Shown one piece after another: positions 1 through 64,000 of a DNA stretch of 64,000 bases. Positions within the stretch are counted from its first letter, which is position 1. Each line of letters opens with the position of its first letter. The notes beneath the pieces are model-generated. The model ran no database searches. It was not told the DNA's origin and worked only from the letters and a program-made list of their open reading frames with translations. The position numbers were made by a program, and so were the translations under genes. The stretch lies in assembly GCA_963693365.1 (NCBI GenBank), contig CAVNZM010000012.1, positions 5,084,001 to 5,148,000 on the forward strand, in the 5' to 3' direction. The DNA is from Amoebidium appalachense (Eukaryota > Ichthyosporea).

Positions 1-443
1 CATCTGCGTGTGTGCTTGTGGTGTGCGCGCGGACATGTGTGAGTGGGTGGGTGGGTGGGTGACGTGTGTGTGCGCGCATGTATGTGTGCAACTTGCATTG
101 CACTTCTCGTGTATGATGTTGTCAGGGTATACCGGTTCAAAAGAGTGCATGTGTTTGATGCCACGGTTTCGGCTTGCCACTCTACTATTCCCTCTAATAC
201 ATCATAGCCGGCTGGCTTATACATAATCTCTTGTTTACCAACCAGCGCACCGCACAACACACAACACACACCTTACTACGAAATGATTTCTGATAAGCTC
301 AAAACATCTATTAATTCCACCACCCATCCTTCTCATGATCTGCCTAGGCCTGAATGCTGACAAACTATAATAGACTGGGCTGGGGTAAGATAGGTGACAT
401 GTATATGCTGCATGTGTTTATAAATCTGGATCCAAATCGATGC
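1..443. other. Downstream flank of the first minus-strand gene
   Basis: The stretch begins with TG-rich sequence and then becomes ordinary unique sequence. I see no exon with matching splice sites, no RNA gene and no clear polyadenylation signal for the neighbouring minus-strand gene, which ends at 444. Confidence 0.5.
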
Positions 444-6268
<5,825 letters not shown>

Positions 6269-7248
6269 GTCAGGGGACTTTGTGAGTGTTGGGTAGTATA
6301 CGTTTCGCCTGCCGCCAATAGTGTGTTTTCCTTGCCTACTTGATGATGTTGTGTCTTTTTGCGGTTTAGGTTTTGTGGCCAGTTTGCTTGTGTGTGTTTG
6401 TGTGTGGGTGCGGTGGTGGGTGGTGGGGCTGCACTGGGTGCTGGCACAGGATTCGTTGGCTGACTCGCTCGTTTGTGTGGTCTGTTTTACACATGGTTAG
6501 TATGATAGCGCGGTGTTTAAACGTAATGTGTCTTTTTTTTTTTTGGTATAGTAAAAGAGGCCGTATATGACGTAATACGTATAGGATGAGGGTCATATTA
6601 AACATGTTGCTGGTAGAATAGGCGGTCAAATTATATATGGTACCATGTGCTTCTAAATAGTATGAGAGACCGTGTTCGACATGATGAATGTGTGTGGGAG
6701 GTCCCATGCCACATCTTCTTCTAAAGTCGCCATGAAACTTTTTCGCTTTGATTTATAAGGCGCAGGACTGCATGCAAATGCAAGAGAAGAGGAAACATAG
6801 TCACCCATCATAGTCTCTATGTATGTACACTCCAGCTGAGCACAACACATTCTCTCTGTATGTGACATCCATTCCTGCCACCCCTAGGCCTGTGAATTGT
6901 TCGTATTCGTCCCACTCAAGATATTGTCGCACAGCACCACAATGCGTTGCGTGCTGGGGACCAATCGGATGATGCGACACTTACGTTTTCCTCAGGGGAA
7001 TCCCTTGTAGTTGCACGTGGTGGCCTGTTCATTGTCGGCGGCCTGTCCAGAAACCACAATTAAAGGTTTTAGTTAACTTTAAACACAGTTAATGATTGAG
7101 TGTTTCCCCTTATTGTACCCCGCACCCTCTCCTTGGGTTGTTGGATGGGCTCTTATTCTCCCTCACTCACTGTACTGTCTTTCCCTACCCATCACCCATC
7201 CCCCTCCCCCCCTCCCCCCCCCTTCCCTGCACCCCCCACCAGGCCCAC

Positions 7249-7326
<78 letters not shown>

Positions 7327-7465
7327 CATACACACGCACACGCACACACCGCCCACACACACATACAAATACACACACACACACACAGATATACAGGCAC
7401 ACACACAAAAACAAAAAACATTAACAAAATTTAAAAACCAAACCGCATGCAATGCAACCAGTGAC
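6269..7465. other. Spacer between two head-to-tail minus-strand genes
   Basis: About 1.2 kb between the TAG stop of the zinc-finger gene and the ATG of the coiled-coil gene. It is mostly unique AT-balanced sequence plus the CA array at 7251-7324. It should hold the promoter of the coiled-coil gene. I see no convincing TATA box and no additional exon. Confidence 0.5.
7251..7324. repeat. CA dinucleotide array
   Basis: Uninterrupted CA units for about 74 bases, followed by degenerate CA-rich sequence to about 7405. Confidence 0.95.
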
Positions 7466-14589
<7,124 letters not shown>

Positions 14590-14628
14590 AACAGTTATTA
14601 TTTAGTTTACTGCTCTGCGTAAGCATGT

Positions 14629-15113
14629 TATGGCCGTCATAGCGTGACGTTTATATACTTTATAAGTGAAGATCTAAGATCCGGCGCATGGGATCTAGGG
14701 ACTACAGCTGCTTTGTGAGGCTCAGACACAAGGTTGAACAAGGCACTTGAATAAAATGAGGAGGACGGTGTTGCCCCACCCACTTTCCAAGCAACCCTAA
14801 AAGAATCCAGTGACCCTAGAAAGCAAACCACAACGAGGGCAAGGCTCTAGTATAAATCTCGTGCTCTCTTCTCCTATGGCCGTCATAGCGTGACGTTTAT
14901 ATACTTTATAAGTGAAGATCTAAGATCCGGCGCATGGGATCTAGGGACTACAGCTGCTTTGTGAGGCTCAGACACAAGGTTGAACAAGGCACTTGAATAA
15001 AATGAGGAGGACGGTGTTGCCCCACCCACTTTCCAAGCAACCCTAAAATAATCCAGTGACAGCAAACCATAACGAGGGCAAGGCTCTAGTATAAATCTCG
15101 TGCTCTCTTCTCC
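14629..15113. repeat. Direct tandem duplication, two ~240 bp copies
   Basis: Copy 1 is 14629-14874 and copy 2 is 14875-15113; both start TATGGCCGTCATAGCG and end with CTCTCTTCTCC. They are almost identical. Copy 2 lacks a few bases around 15060 and has two or three substitutions. Both contain the TATA-like motif and the same minus-strand open frame of about 54 codons, which looks incidental. The near identity implies recent duplication. Confidence 0.95.
14650..14664 (-). promoter_or_regulatory. TATA-like motif upstream of the zinc-finger gene
   Basis: On the minus strand the sequence reads TTATAAAGTATATAAACGTC, about 60-75 bases before the ATG at 14589. It contains TATAAA and TATATAAA and abuts a CRE-like TGACGT on the other strand. 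The same motif recurs in the second duplication copy at about 14895-14910. Confidence 0.4.
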
Positions 15114-15540
15114 ATCTACTCGAACATGATCAGGCCAACAGCAGCCCTTACCGTGAACCGACTGTAGGAGAGGGGAAGCCGGCTCGCTGTCACCGAGCAG
15201 CGCTCTCGGGCTGCAGCCATGTTTGAATCCGAAAAAGAAGCCGTGCCCTAGAGGCTATACCGCGTTCAAAAGTTATAAGATCTGGCGTTTTTGTCCTATC
15301 AATGTGCACACGAAAAATCGAAGACTAAAACACATATGCAGAGGAGGTTTGGTGTTGTGGTAGGCAGGTGATTTGGAATGTCACGTGCTTCGTACGTATT
15401 TAAGAGATTAAGAGGCTAGCAAAAAAAAGGACTTTCTAAAATCAGTAGAGGTACAATCTATAAAAACTCCTGTTTGTGTACATAGACTCTCGTTCTGCAG
15501 GCCAAAAAAGGGGACAAGCCCTTCGTTCTATAAGGTTTCA

Positions 15541-15577
15541 GGCGCTTTTCGCGCGGGACAAAAGCGCCTTTTTTTTT
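15541..15577 (+). terminator. Hairpin followed by T9, possible small-RNA terminator
   Basis: GGCGCTTTT (15541-15549) pairs perfectly with AAAAGCGCC (15560-15568) across a 10-base loop, and nine T residues follow. This resembles the end of a Pol III transcript. I could not identify an RNA upstream. Confidence 0.3.
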
Positions 15578-16077
15578 ACGACTGTAATTCTTCTGTGCTA
15601 ACAATGTCTAACCTAGGCTCAACAAAAACCTGCTGTGGAAAAGCTATTCTGCATAACTCGTTTCCGCACACTATGTAGCTGAACGCTCATTTCATCCTTC
15701 TCCATCTCTCACACTGAAAGTTTCTTGGTCTTTCGTGTTGTGTCCGCTTAAGCCTGTCATGAACGCGCAACTACACTTGCACTGTGTGCCTCATTCTAAC
15801 TAACTTACCAAGTGATAAAAAGTTTTACTTGAAGTAAACTGGCATATCTTTTTCAACACTACTGAATAGAGAGGATACAGCAACAACAACTTGGCAAGAT
15901 TCCTCCGGGGGAACTTCTCAGAACACGGAAGACTGTGATATTTGGTCTTTTCGCGCCAACATGATTTGTAACCAATTAATAAACCGTTTATTTTAGGAAC
16001 CAATGACAGCGCTCATCCGCACAACAAGAATCTTGCCTCCGCGTCCGGCAGCCGGCCGGGAGCTCGAGTCACGCTGG

Positions 16078-16115
16078 GAGTCCGGGACCGCGGTCCGGGA
16101 CTCTTCCGGGACTCC
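16078..16115. promoter_or_regulatory. GC-rich near-palindrome before the GST start
   Basis: A 12-base perfect palindrome GGACCGCGGTCC is flanked by near-matching arms (GAGTCC... and ...GGACTC), and TCCGGGAC occurs three times in 38 bases. It lies about 85-120 bases upstream of the GST ATG, where a transcription-factor site would be expected. Confidence 0.35.
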
Positions 16116-16198
16116 ACACACTTTGCTCACACACACTCTATAGCTAGGCTCTCCTTTGGCAACCGCTACTTAAGATTCTTTTCTCTTAATACGCAGCG

Positions 16199-19494
<3,296 letters not shown>

Positions 19495-19500
<6 letters not shown>

Positions 19501-19690
19501 TTTTAGACTGCATAATAAACTTTGTCACTGTGCGCAGGCATGCGCTGATTTTGGATTAGAATGGAAATACTATGTGAAAGGGTGCCGTGATTTAGGCCAA
19601 AACTTTGATGGAGCCACCATACGTTGATTTTGGACTAAAAATAGAGCGACTGTGTGCAAGCATGTGCTGATTTTGGACGAAAAATGGATT
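19495..19690. repeat. Degenerate minisatellite after the GST stop
   Basis: The phrase GCTGATTTTGGAC, sometimes followed by TAAAAATGG and preceded by GCAGGCATGC-like sequence, recurs at about 19495, 19542, 19623 and 19665 with substitutions. Period is irregular (40-80 bases). Confidence 0.5.
19514..19519 (+). promoter_or_regulatory. Polyadenylation signal for GST
   Basis: AATAAA lies 14 bases after the TGA stop of GST. It is the canonical hexamer in a plausible place, though close to the stop codon. Confidence 0.5.
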
Positions 19691-20561
19691 GTGCAGGTGT
19701 CTTCAGTGAGTATGAAGTGTTTGCAGTAGAAAGCGATTGTGGACATGTGAATGTGACACTGTGCCAACCGACTAATAATCCCATATTTTTTATTAGGGGC
19801 ATGATGTGGTTGTGGAGTAGTAAATGGTTTGACAAATCACATGCTGTGATAAATTTTCGACGTTCCGTTACTGTAAGATTAGGGCTACAAATACAAAAAA
19901 GGCACATAAATGTTTGGCCGCCAGAGGTACTTGGCATGTCGTTCACAAGGCAACTCGGTCGGTTCTGGTTAGACTGAAATGAAAGGGACCCCATGATCTA
20001 TGTACTTAAGAACACCATATGCATGATGCAAAAAGTCTACATGAATCACATGAGCACCGTCTGTATCGCTCCATCAGCCCCCCCCCCCCCCCCCCCCCTC
20101 CCCACCACCACTTTTCCACCTTCTCTTCCTGGGTACTATATATCGATATGTATCACTGGCCCTTAAATAAAATAAACCACAGCGAAAGTTTAACGATGCC
20201 CCGCCCCCCTCGGCCAGCACCAAAACGGGTTTGTGTCAGCTGAGAGAGAGAAAGTGAATTTCAAACCAAGCACCAAACTTTAAACACTTGCCGCCTCCCG
20301 GACTGGCACCCCCTCAGATCATAAGGCCACCATGCGCACAAACTGAAATACGATCGAGATTTTCAAAAAAATGTGATTTATCGCGCTGAGCCCATGGTCC
20401 GAGCTTGAGTGCACGGTTGGCCAAGGGGGGGAGAGGAAGGGGGGATGTGGTGGTGATACGTGGTGATGGTGGTGGTTGCTTAAGGGGGGCGGGGGAGGGG
20501 GGGGAGGGGGGGGGGGGGGAGGGGGGGGGGGGAGGGGATGGGGGGAGGAGGGAGGGGAGGT

Positions 20562-20628
<67 letters not shown>

Positions 20629-21264
20629 GGGCTGCTGTCTTTGGTTGATCGAGGCTCCGAACACGCATCATGATATTTATGATGTGCAAAGGTGTGCACG
20701 AAGCGAGCAGGAACAGTTTCTGCTGAGAGCAGCAGGCAGATCATATTATTAGTTCAGGGTCAAGATAATCAATTACTTGGCAGATGATTCAGCTAAAAAT
20801 TTCGAAACCGTCTTTGAATCAAAATTCTGGGGGCTACCGTGGGTAGAAGGGGATTAAGACAGTGGGGGGCGGGAATCTGTGGCTTCACATGTGCCCTCAA
20901 ATGCATATTTAAAGGCAAAGGTTCAGGGCCGCAGCACCGAACATTTACTTCTCAGCTGCTGGAAGTAAACCAAAGAGTTCAATTTTCTGTTTGCCCACAT
21001 TAAACGAAAAAACTCACCGTGTCATATATGCAGTGCGCACCATGTCATGCATGCATGGCAGCCTGTGAGCATACATGCATATCTCTCTTTGTCGGGGAAG
21101 GTGTTTTCCTCAACCCCAGGCCACCACATATCCTTATTTTCTGTCATATCATGCAGGAATACTGTACGGCTTCTATTTTTTTTTTTTTTTTTTTTTTTTT
21201 TGCACAAACAAAACAACTATTTGTATGCGGTGGCTATGGAAAACATTTCCCCCTTCTTTTTTCC

Positions 21265-21319
<55 letters not shown>

Positions 21320-21500
21320 GGGGGGGAGGGGGGGGAGCAACAGAATATGTTGTGGAGATACACTGGTCTTTTCCCTTTCCTTTTCTTTCCTTTTCTTTTC
21401 TTTCTTTCTTTCTTTGTTTTTCCCCCTCCCCCCTCCCCCCCCCCCCCCCCCCCCCCCCCGTGTGACACACACACACGCCGTGATACACACACACACACTG

Positions 21501-21501
21501 T

Positions 21502-21581
<80 letters not shown>

Positions 21582-21618
21582 CACAGTGTCACACACACAC
21601 ACACACACACACACAGTG

Positions 21619-21676
<58 letters not shown>
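21501..21676. repeat. CA arrays with short interruptions
   Basis: Three CA blocks are separated by the similar spacers TTCACAGTGTC and CAGTGTC, suggesting internal duplication of the array. Confidence 0.9.
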
Positions 21677-21678
<2 letters not shown>

Positions 21679-21789
21679 GCTTCGCGGTACATTTTTGCTG
21701 CCGTACACACAACTGCTACTCTGGGAAATAAAAAAAAGAAAAAGAGCACAACACAATTTATTACCAGGTCGCCCGCTTTTCCATTTGAG

Positions 21790-21857
21790 GAACCGGTGTG
21801 GCCGAGCGTGTAAGATCCTCGCCTCTCACACTAGAATTTGGCCCTCGGGCGGTGCCA
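21790..21857 (+). other. Weak tRNA-like sequence, possibly SINE-derived
   Basis: GTGTGGCCGAGCGTGTAAG resembles a tRNA A box with D arm, and CCTCTCAC resembles an anticodon-loop region. No B box of the GGTTCGAATCC type and no clean acceptor stem are visible, so it is not called a tRNA gene. Confidence 0.2.
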
Positions 21858-22311
21858 GCCATTTTTGCAACAACTGTGCCCACATTTTGTAGGTGCAAAA
21901 CGACAAGAACTCTTTGAGTGCGCCGCAATTGCAAGTTGTTAAGGGAAAAGTCCTCCGAAGTCCTCAAGATAATGCATGATCATAGTACTAGTAGCGCAGG
22001 GAGACTGGCTTTGCCTTCACAGTGCACTTTATCACTTTTGCTGCCGTGCACAAAAGCTGGGTTTCGTATGATAATGAGAGCTACTAGTATACTATAAATG
22101 CTCAGACTCTATAAAAAAGCAGAATGCAAATACTATTTCAGCTGCAGCGGCCGCACGACGAAAAATTTGAAGGCCACGTGCACAACCACACCAGCAGAAC
22201 TTGATGATAGGTGGTGATTCTGCAAAAAATGAAAACAATTCTTTTTTAGCAGACTTAAATAAATTCAGAAAATTAGAATTATTCTGCAAAAGTGACAGGA
22301 ATTAACCTGCC

Positions 22312-22745
22312 CCGCGGCCGGTACAGATGAATCATTATGCTTTGAACCGAACCAATGAACCATTTTGCTTGCTTAGCTATAGCTGAATTGTTCTGTACAA
22401 TATAAAGCAAAATACTGAGCAAAAGGAGAATTATTCTGGAAAAGCTTTACACTAAGCCTGCTCCGAGCACATGAATCATTCTGAATTATAAACGAATCGT
22501 TCTGTTTGCTGGCTTATTCCGTAGCATTATTCAGCAAAAGGAGAATCATTCTGGAAAAGCTTTACATAATTAGCCCCGAGCACGTGAATCATTCTGCTTT
22601 GAGCAGAACCAATGAATCATTCTGCTTGTCGAATTATTCCGTAAAAAGTAGAATTACTCAGCAAAAAGAGACTTATTCTGCAAAAGCTTTACAAGGATTA
22701 GTCTGCTCCGAGCAGATAAATTAAATTTGCTTTGAGCAGCATTAA
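22312..22745. repeat. Degenerate tandem repeat, unit ~115-145 bp
   Basis: At least four diverged units share the same order of words: GCTCCGAGCA, then ATGAATCATTCTGCTTTGAG, then AATTATTCTG and AAAAGCTTTACA. Anchors fall near 22320, 22461, 22574 and 22709. Units differ by many substitutions and small indels, so the array is old. Confidence 0.75.
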
Positions 22746-23104
22746 TAAATCAATAATTATATCTGTAAAAGGTAGACATATTCTGCCACGGAATTCGCAA
22801 CAGAATAGACCTGCCACAGCATGATTCTGCTTTGGGCATTTAACCCCAATGGCACACTACTTATCATGTATGAGCAGTGTATGCTGGACCAGCCAGCATT
22901 CATTATTTCTCTAATACACCAGAACTGGAATATTTTGGAATTTCACGTCGTTATTCTCAATTGTGAAAATGCATGCAATGCCATTGAATGAAACTTCTAA
23001 TGAAACTCCTATACTATTATACTACGCATACGCAAAGGTTTAAGCACGGACACAGCAAGGCGGGAAAATAAGAAACCAATTCAGCATTTCAACAATAAAT
23101 AACC

Positions 23105-23146
<42 letters not shown>

Positions 23147-23349
23147 CCCCCCGCTCCCAGCTTGTACCCCTGCTTTTGTCTGTCAAGCAAATTCAGCAGG
23201 TTTTTTTGCTTGTACACGCGAATGTACAGTCGACTAGGTGACATCGATGTCATACACAAAACACAAATTTCCCAATGGTTCAAAAGCTTTCATTCCATTC
23301 ATAGCTCAGAAATCGCACATCATAGAAGGGCTTTACGTCAAAGAGTAAG

Positions 23350-23384
<35 letters not shown>

Positions 23385-23555
23385 CCCCTCCTCTTCTTCA
23401 GCCTGCCCACCACCCTTCCTCGTTTCACTGCGGCACATAACCAACAACAAAACCAACAAAACGTCCACACAAGCACACAGGTGGGCATACGTGCACAAAC
23501 ATCACAAATAAATAAAACCAAACGAATAAAAAGACTAGAAGTAAAAATAAAAAAA

Positions 23556-28799
<5,244 letters not shown>

Positions 28800-29769
28800 G
28801 GTGGTCCCGCTAAGCCCTCTTGGCCTTTGAAACGAGCACTCACTCCAGCATGAAACTTACGTATTTCCCACTATAAAACGTGCAATTTATATCAGAAACA
28901 GCTGAAAAAAGGCAATTTATATCAGAAACAGCTGAAAAAAGGCAGATGGTTCAGAATTACAGTCACTTTATAATACTACGCACACCTTATTTGGAAAAGG
29001 GCGTGGTGTCAGGGACTCTTTCAAGGGGCCAGCAAAATTTGAAAGACAGCAACGGAATAATGTCTTATACTGGCTGGAACACTCGAATTGCAACAATACA
29101 CCCGCGTTTTCATCACCATGCGAACTATTACGACCAATGCACATATTCACCCTTCCCCCTCTTTTGCTGCAGCTTGCCTACCGCCTGTCTTAAGAGTCCC
29201 CGCCACCCCCCTCAAGTTGTGCTCCCGCTGTGCATGTTTTCTGTGACTTCGTGTCGCCCCTTGAACTGTGAGCACATGTATGTTTCGAACCCTGCGTGTG
29301 TGCAATGTGTGCGCCTGTCAGTTTTGCGTTCGCGTAGATCTGATCACGTAATCGTGGCTCGCCGCTCATTTTTCTCGAGCTCCGAGGCTCGTTATTCAGT
29401 TTTTGTCTGTTTCACTGTGCGTAGAGTAGCAGCTAATGAGGTCTTTACATAGCACACAGCAGCCGGCTTAACATAGATATACGGCCCTACTAGCAAAAAG
29501 GCAGGGTAGCTGCAATAGCAGTTTAATGAAGTTCCTACTCTTTGGTTAGTTTTAACCGCACGGGGTCACACACAAGAGAGATCCCGAGGTTTCGTGTGTG
29601 AACGAGTTCGGAGCTTCACGTCCTCCACACCGGCGGTTCAGGGTAGCATATATAGTACTGTGGTTATAAATTGGAGAATAGGGAACATGTAGTTGGCTTG
29701 ATTCAAATCCTGGTCCCAACACGCGTGTTTGGGCTTAGTCTGGGGTTAGTTTGGGTTTTAGATCCGAAA
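28800..29769. other. Divergent spacer between POLR3H and VPS8
   Basis: This 970 bp unique region separates two start codons facing away from each other and lacks microsatellites, as expected for a shared promoter region of housekeeping genes. I see the 30 bp duplication but no clear TATA box or other known element. Confidence 0.6.
28882..28941. repeat. Two direct 30 bp copies upstream of POLR3H
   Basis: GCAATTTATATCAGAAACAG followed by CTGAAAAAAG occurs twice in tandem without mismatch, 82 bases upstream of the POLR3H ATG. Confidence 0.95.
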
Positions 29770-63819
<34,050 letters not shown>

Positions 63820-64000
63820 GTCGCTGCTACCCCCCTCCCCCCCCCCCCTCCCCCCCCCCCCCCCACCCACCCACCCACCCTCCTCTCTCTCTCTCTTTCT
63901 TTGAAGAAAAATGAGAGGAGGAAAAAAAGCCAGGGATATTTTATGGTTCTTTTGAACGCGTTTCATGAATGAGGGTAACTTTTTGGTGTGTGTTACTTGA

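Larger units (their letters stand above)
14590..16198. other. Divergent spacer between zinc-finger gene and GST
   Basis: This 1.6 kb spacer separates two start codons facing away from each other, so it should hold both promoters. It contains the tandem duplication 14629-15113, a hairpin with a T tail at 15541-15577, and a GC-rich near-palindrome at 16078-16103. Unlike the introns it is nearly free of microsatellites. Confidence 0.7.
19501..23555. other. Convergent spacer between GST and POLR3H
   Basis: About 4 kb without a supportable gene. It holds the minisatellite after GST, poly-C and poly-G blocks (20078-20100, 20560-20627), T and G runs at 21177-21326, CA arrays at 21501-21676, a weak tRNA-like stretch near 21790, degenerate repeats at 22310-22745 and poly-C at 23109-23152 and 23350-23390. 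Open frames here are made of homopolymers or dinucleotide arrays. Confidence 0.6.

Noticed and set aside
21790-21857. Genuine tRNA gene
   Set aside because: No B box and no complementary acceptor stem; kept only as a weak tRNA-like stretch.

Overview
This is a window of nuclear DNA from an intron-dense eukaryote. Every coding exon I could place is short (30 to 250 bases, one of 747) and bounded by GT-AG splice sites whose phases match. Introns and spacers are packed with CA/TG dinucleotide arrays, long G or C homopolymers and pyrimidine tracts. Stops used are TGA and, in one gene, TAG, so the standard code is likely. The conserved genes (Pol III subunit, CORVET subunit, glutathione transferase) are pan-eukaryotic. 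I cannot name the lineage: gene content and splicing would fit an intron-rich unicellular opisthokont, an alga or a similar organism.

Layout: (1) 444-6268, minus strand, an 11-exon gene for a ~296-residue coiled-coil protein of unknown function; (2) 7466-14589, minus strand, an ~8-exon gene for a proline-rich, largely disordered protein of about 614 residues with one GATA-like four-cysteine zinc finger, also unrecognised; (3) 16199-19500, plus strand, a 4-exon soluble glutathione S-transferase with an apparent frameshift in exon 1; (4) 23556-28799, minus strand, an 8-exon gene for the RNA polymerase III subunit POLR3H/RPC25; (5) 29770 to at least 63819, plus strand, a ~41-exon gene for the CORVET subunit VPS8 with its N-terminal beta-propeller, long helical middle and C-terminal RING-H2 finger. 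VPS8 fills more than half the window because its introns are repeat-rich.

The zinc-finger gene and the GST gene diverge from a 1.6 kb spacer that carries a 240 bp tandem duplication with a TATA-like motif. POLR3H and VPS8 diverge from a 1 kb spacer. GST and POLR3H converge on a 4 kb spacer with degenerate repeats. No functional link between the five genes is evident beyond shared spacers.

No obvious novel multi-gene system is present. The most interesting items are a 0.3 kb TTAA-flanked inverted-repeat element inside a VPS8 intron, a threefold repeat of one VPS8 exon tail with its splice donor, a short dispersed motif that always follows a poly-G tract, splice acceptors formed by the ends of CA arrays, and two apparent coding lesions (in-frame TAG in the zinc-finger gene, frameshift in GST).
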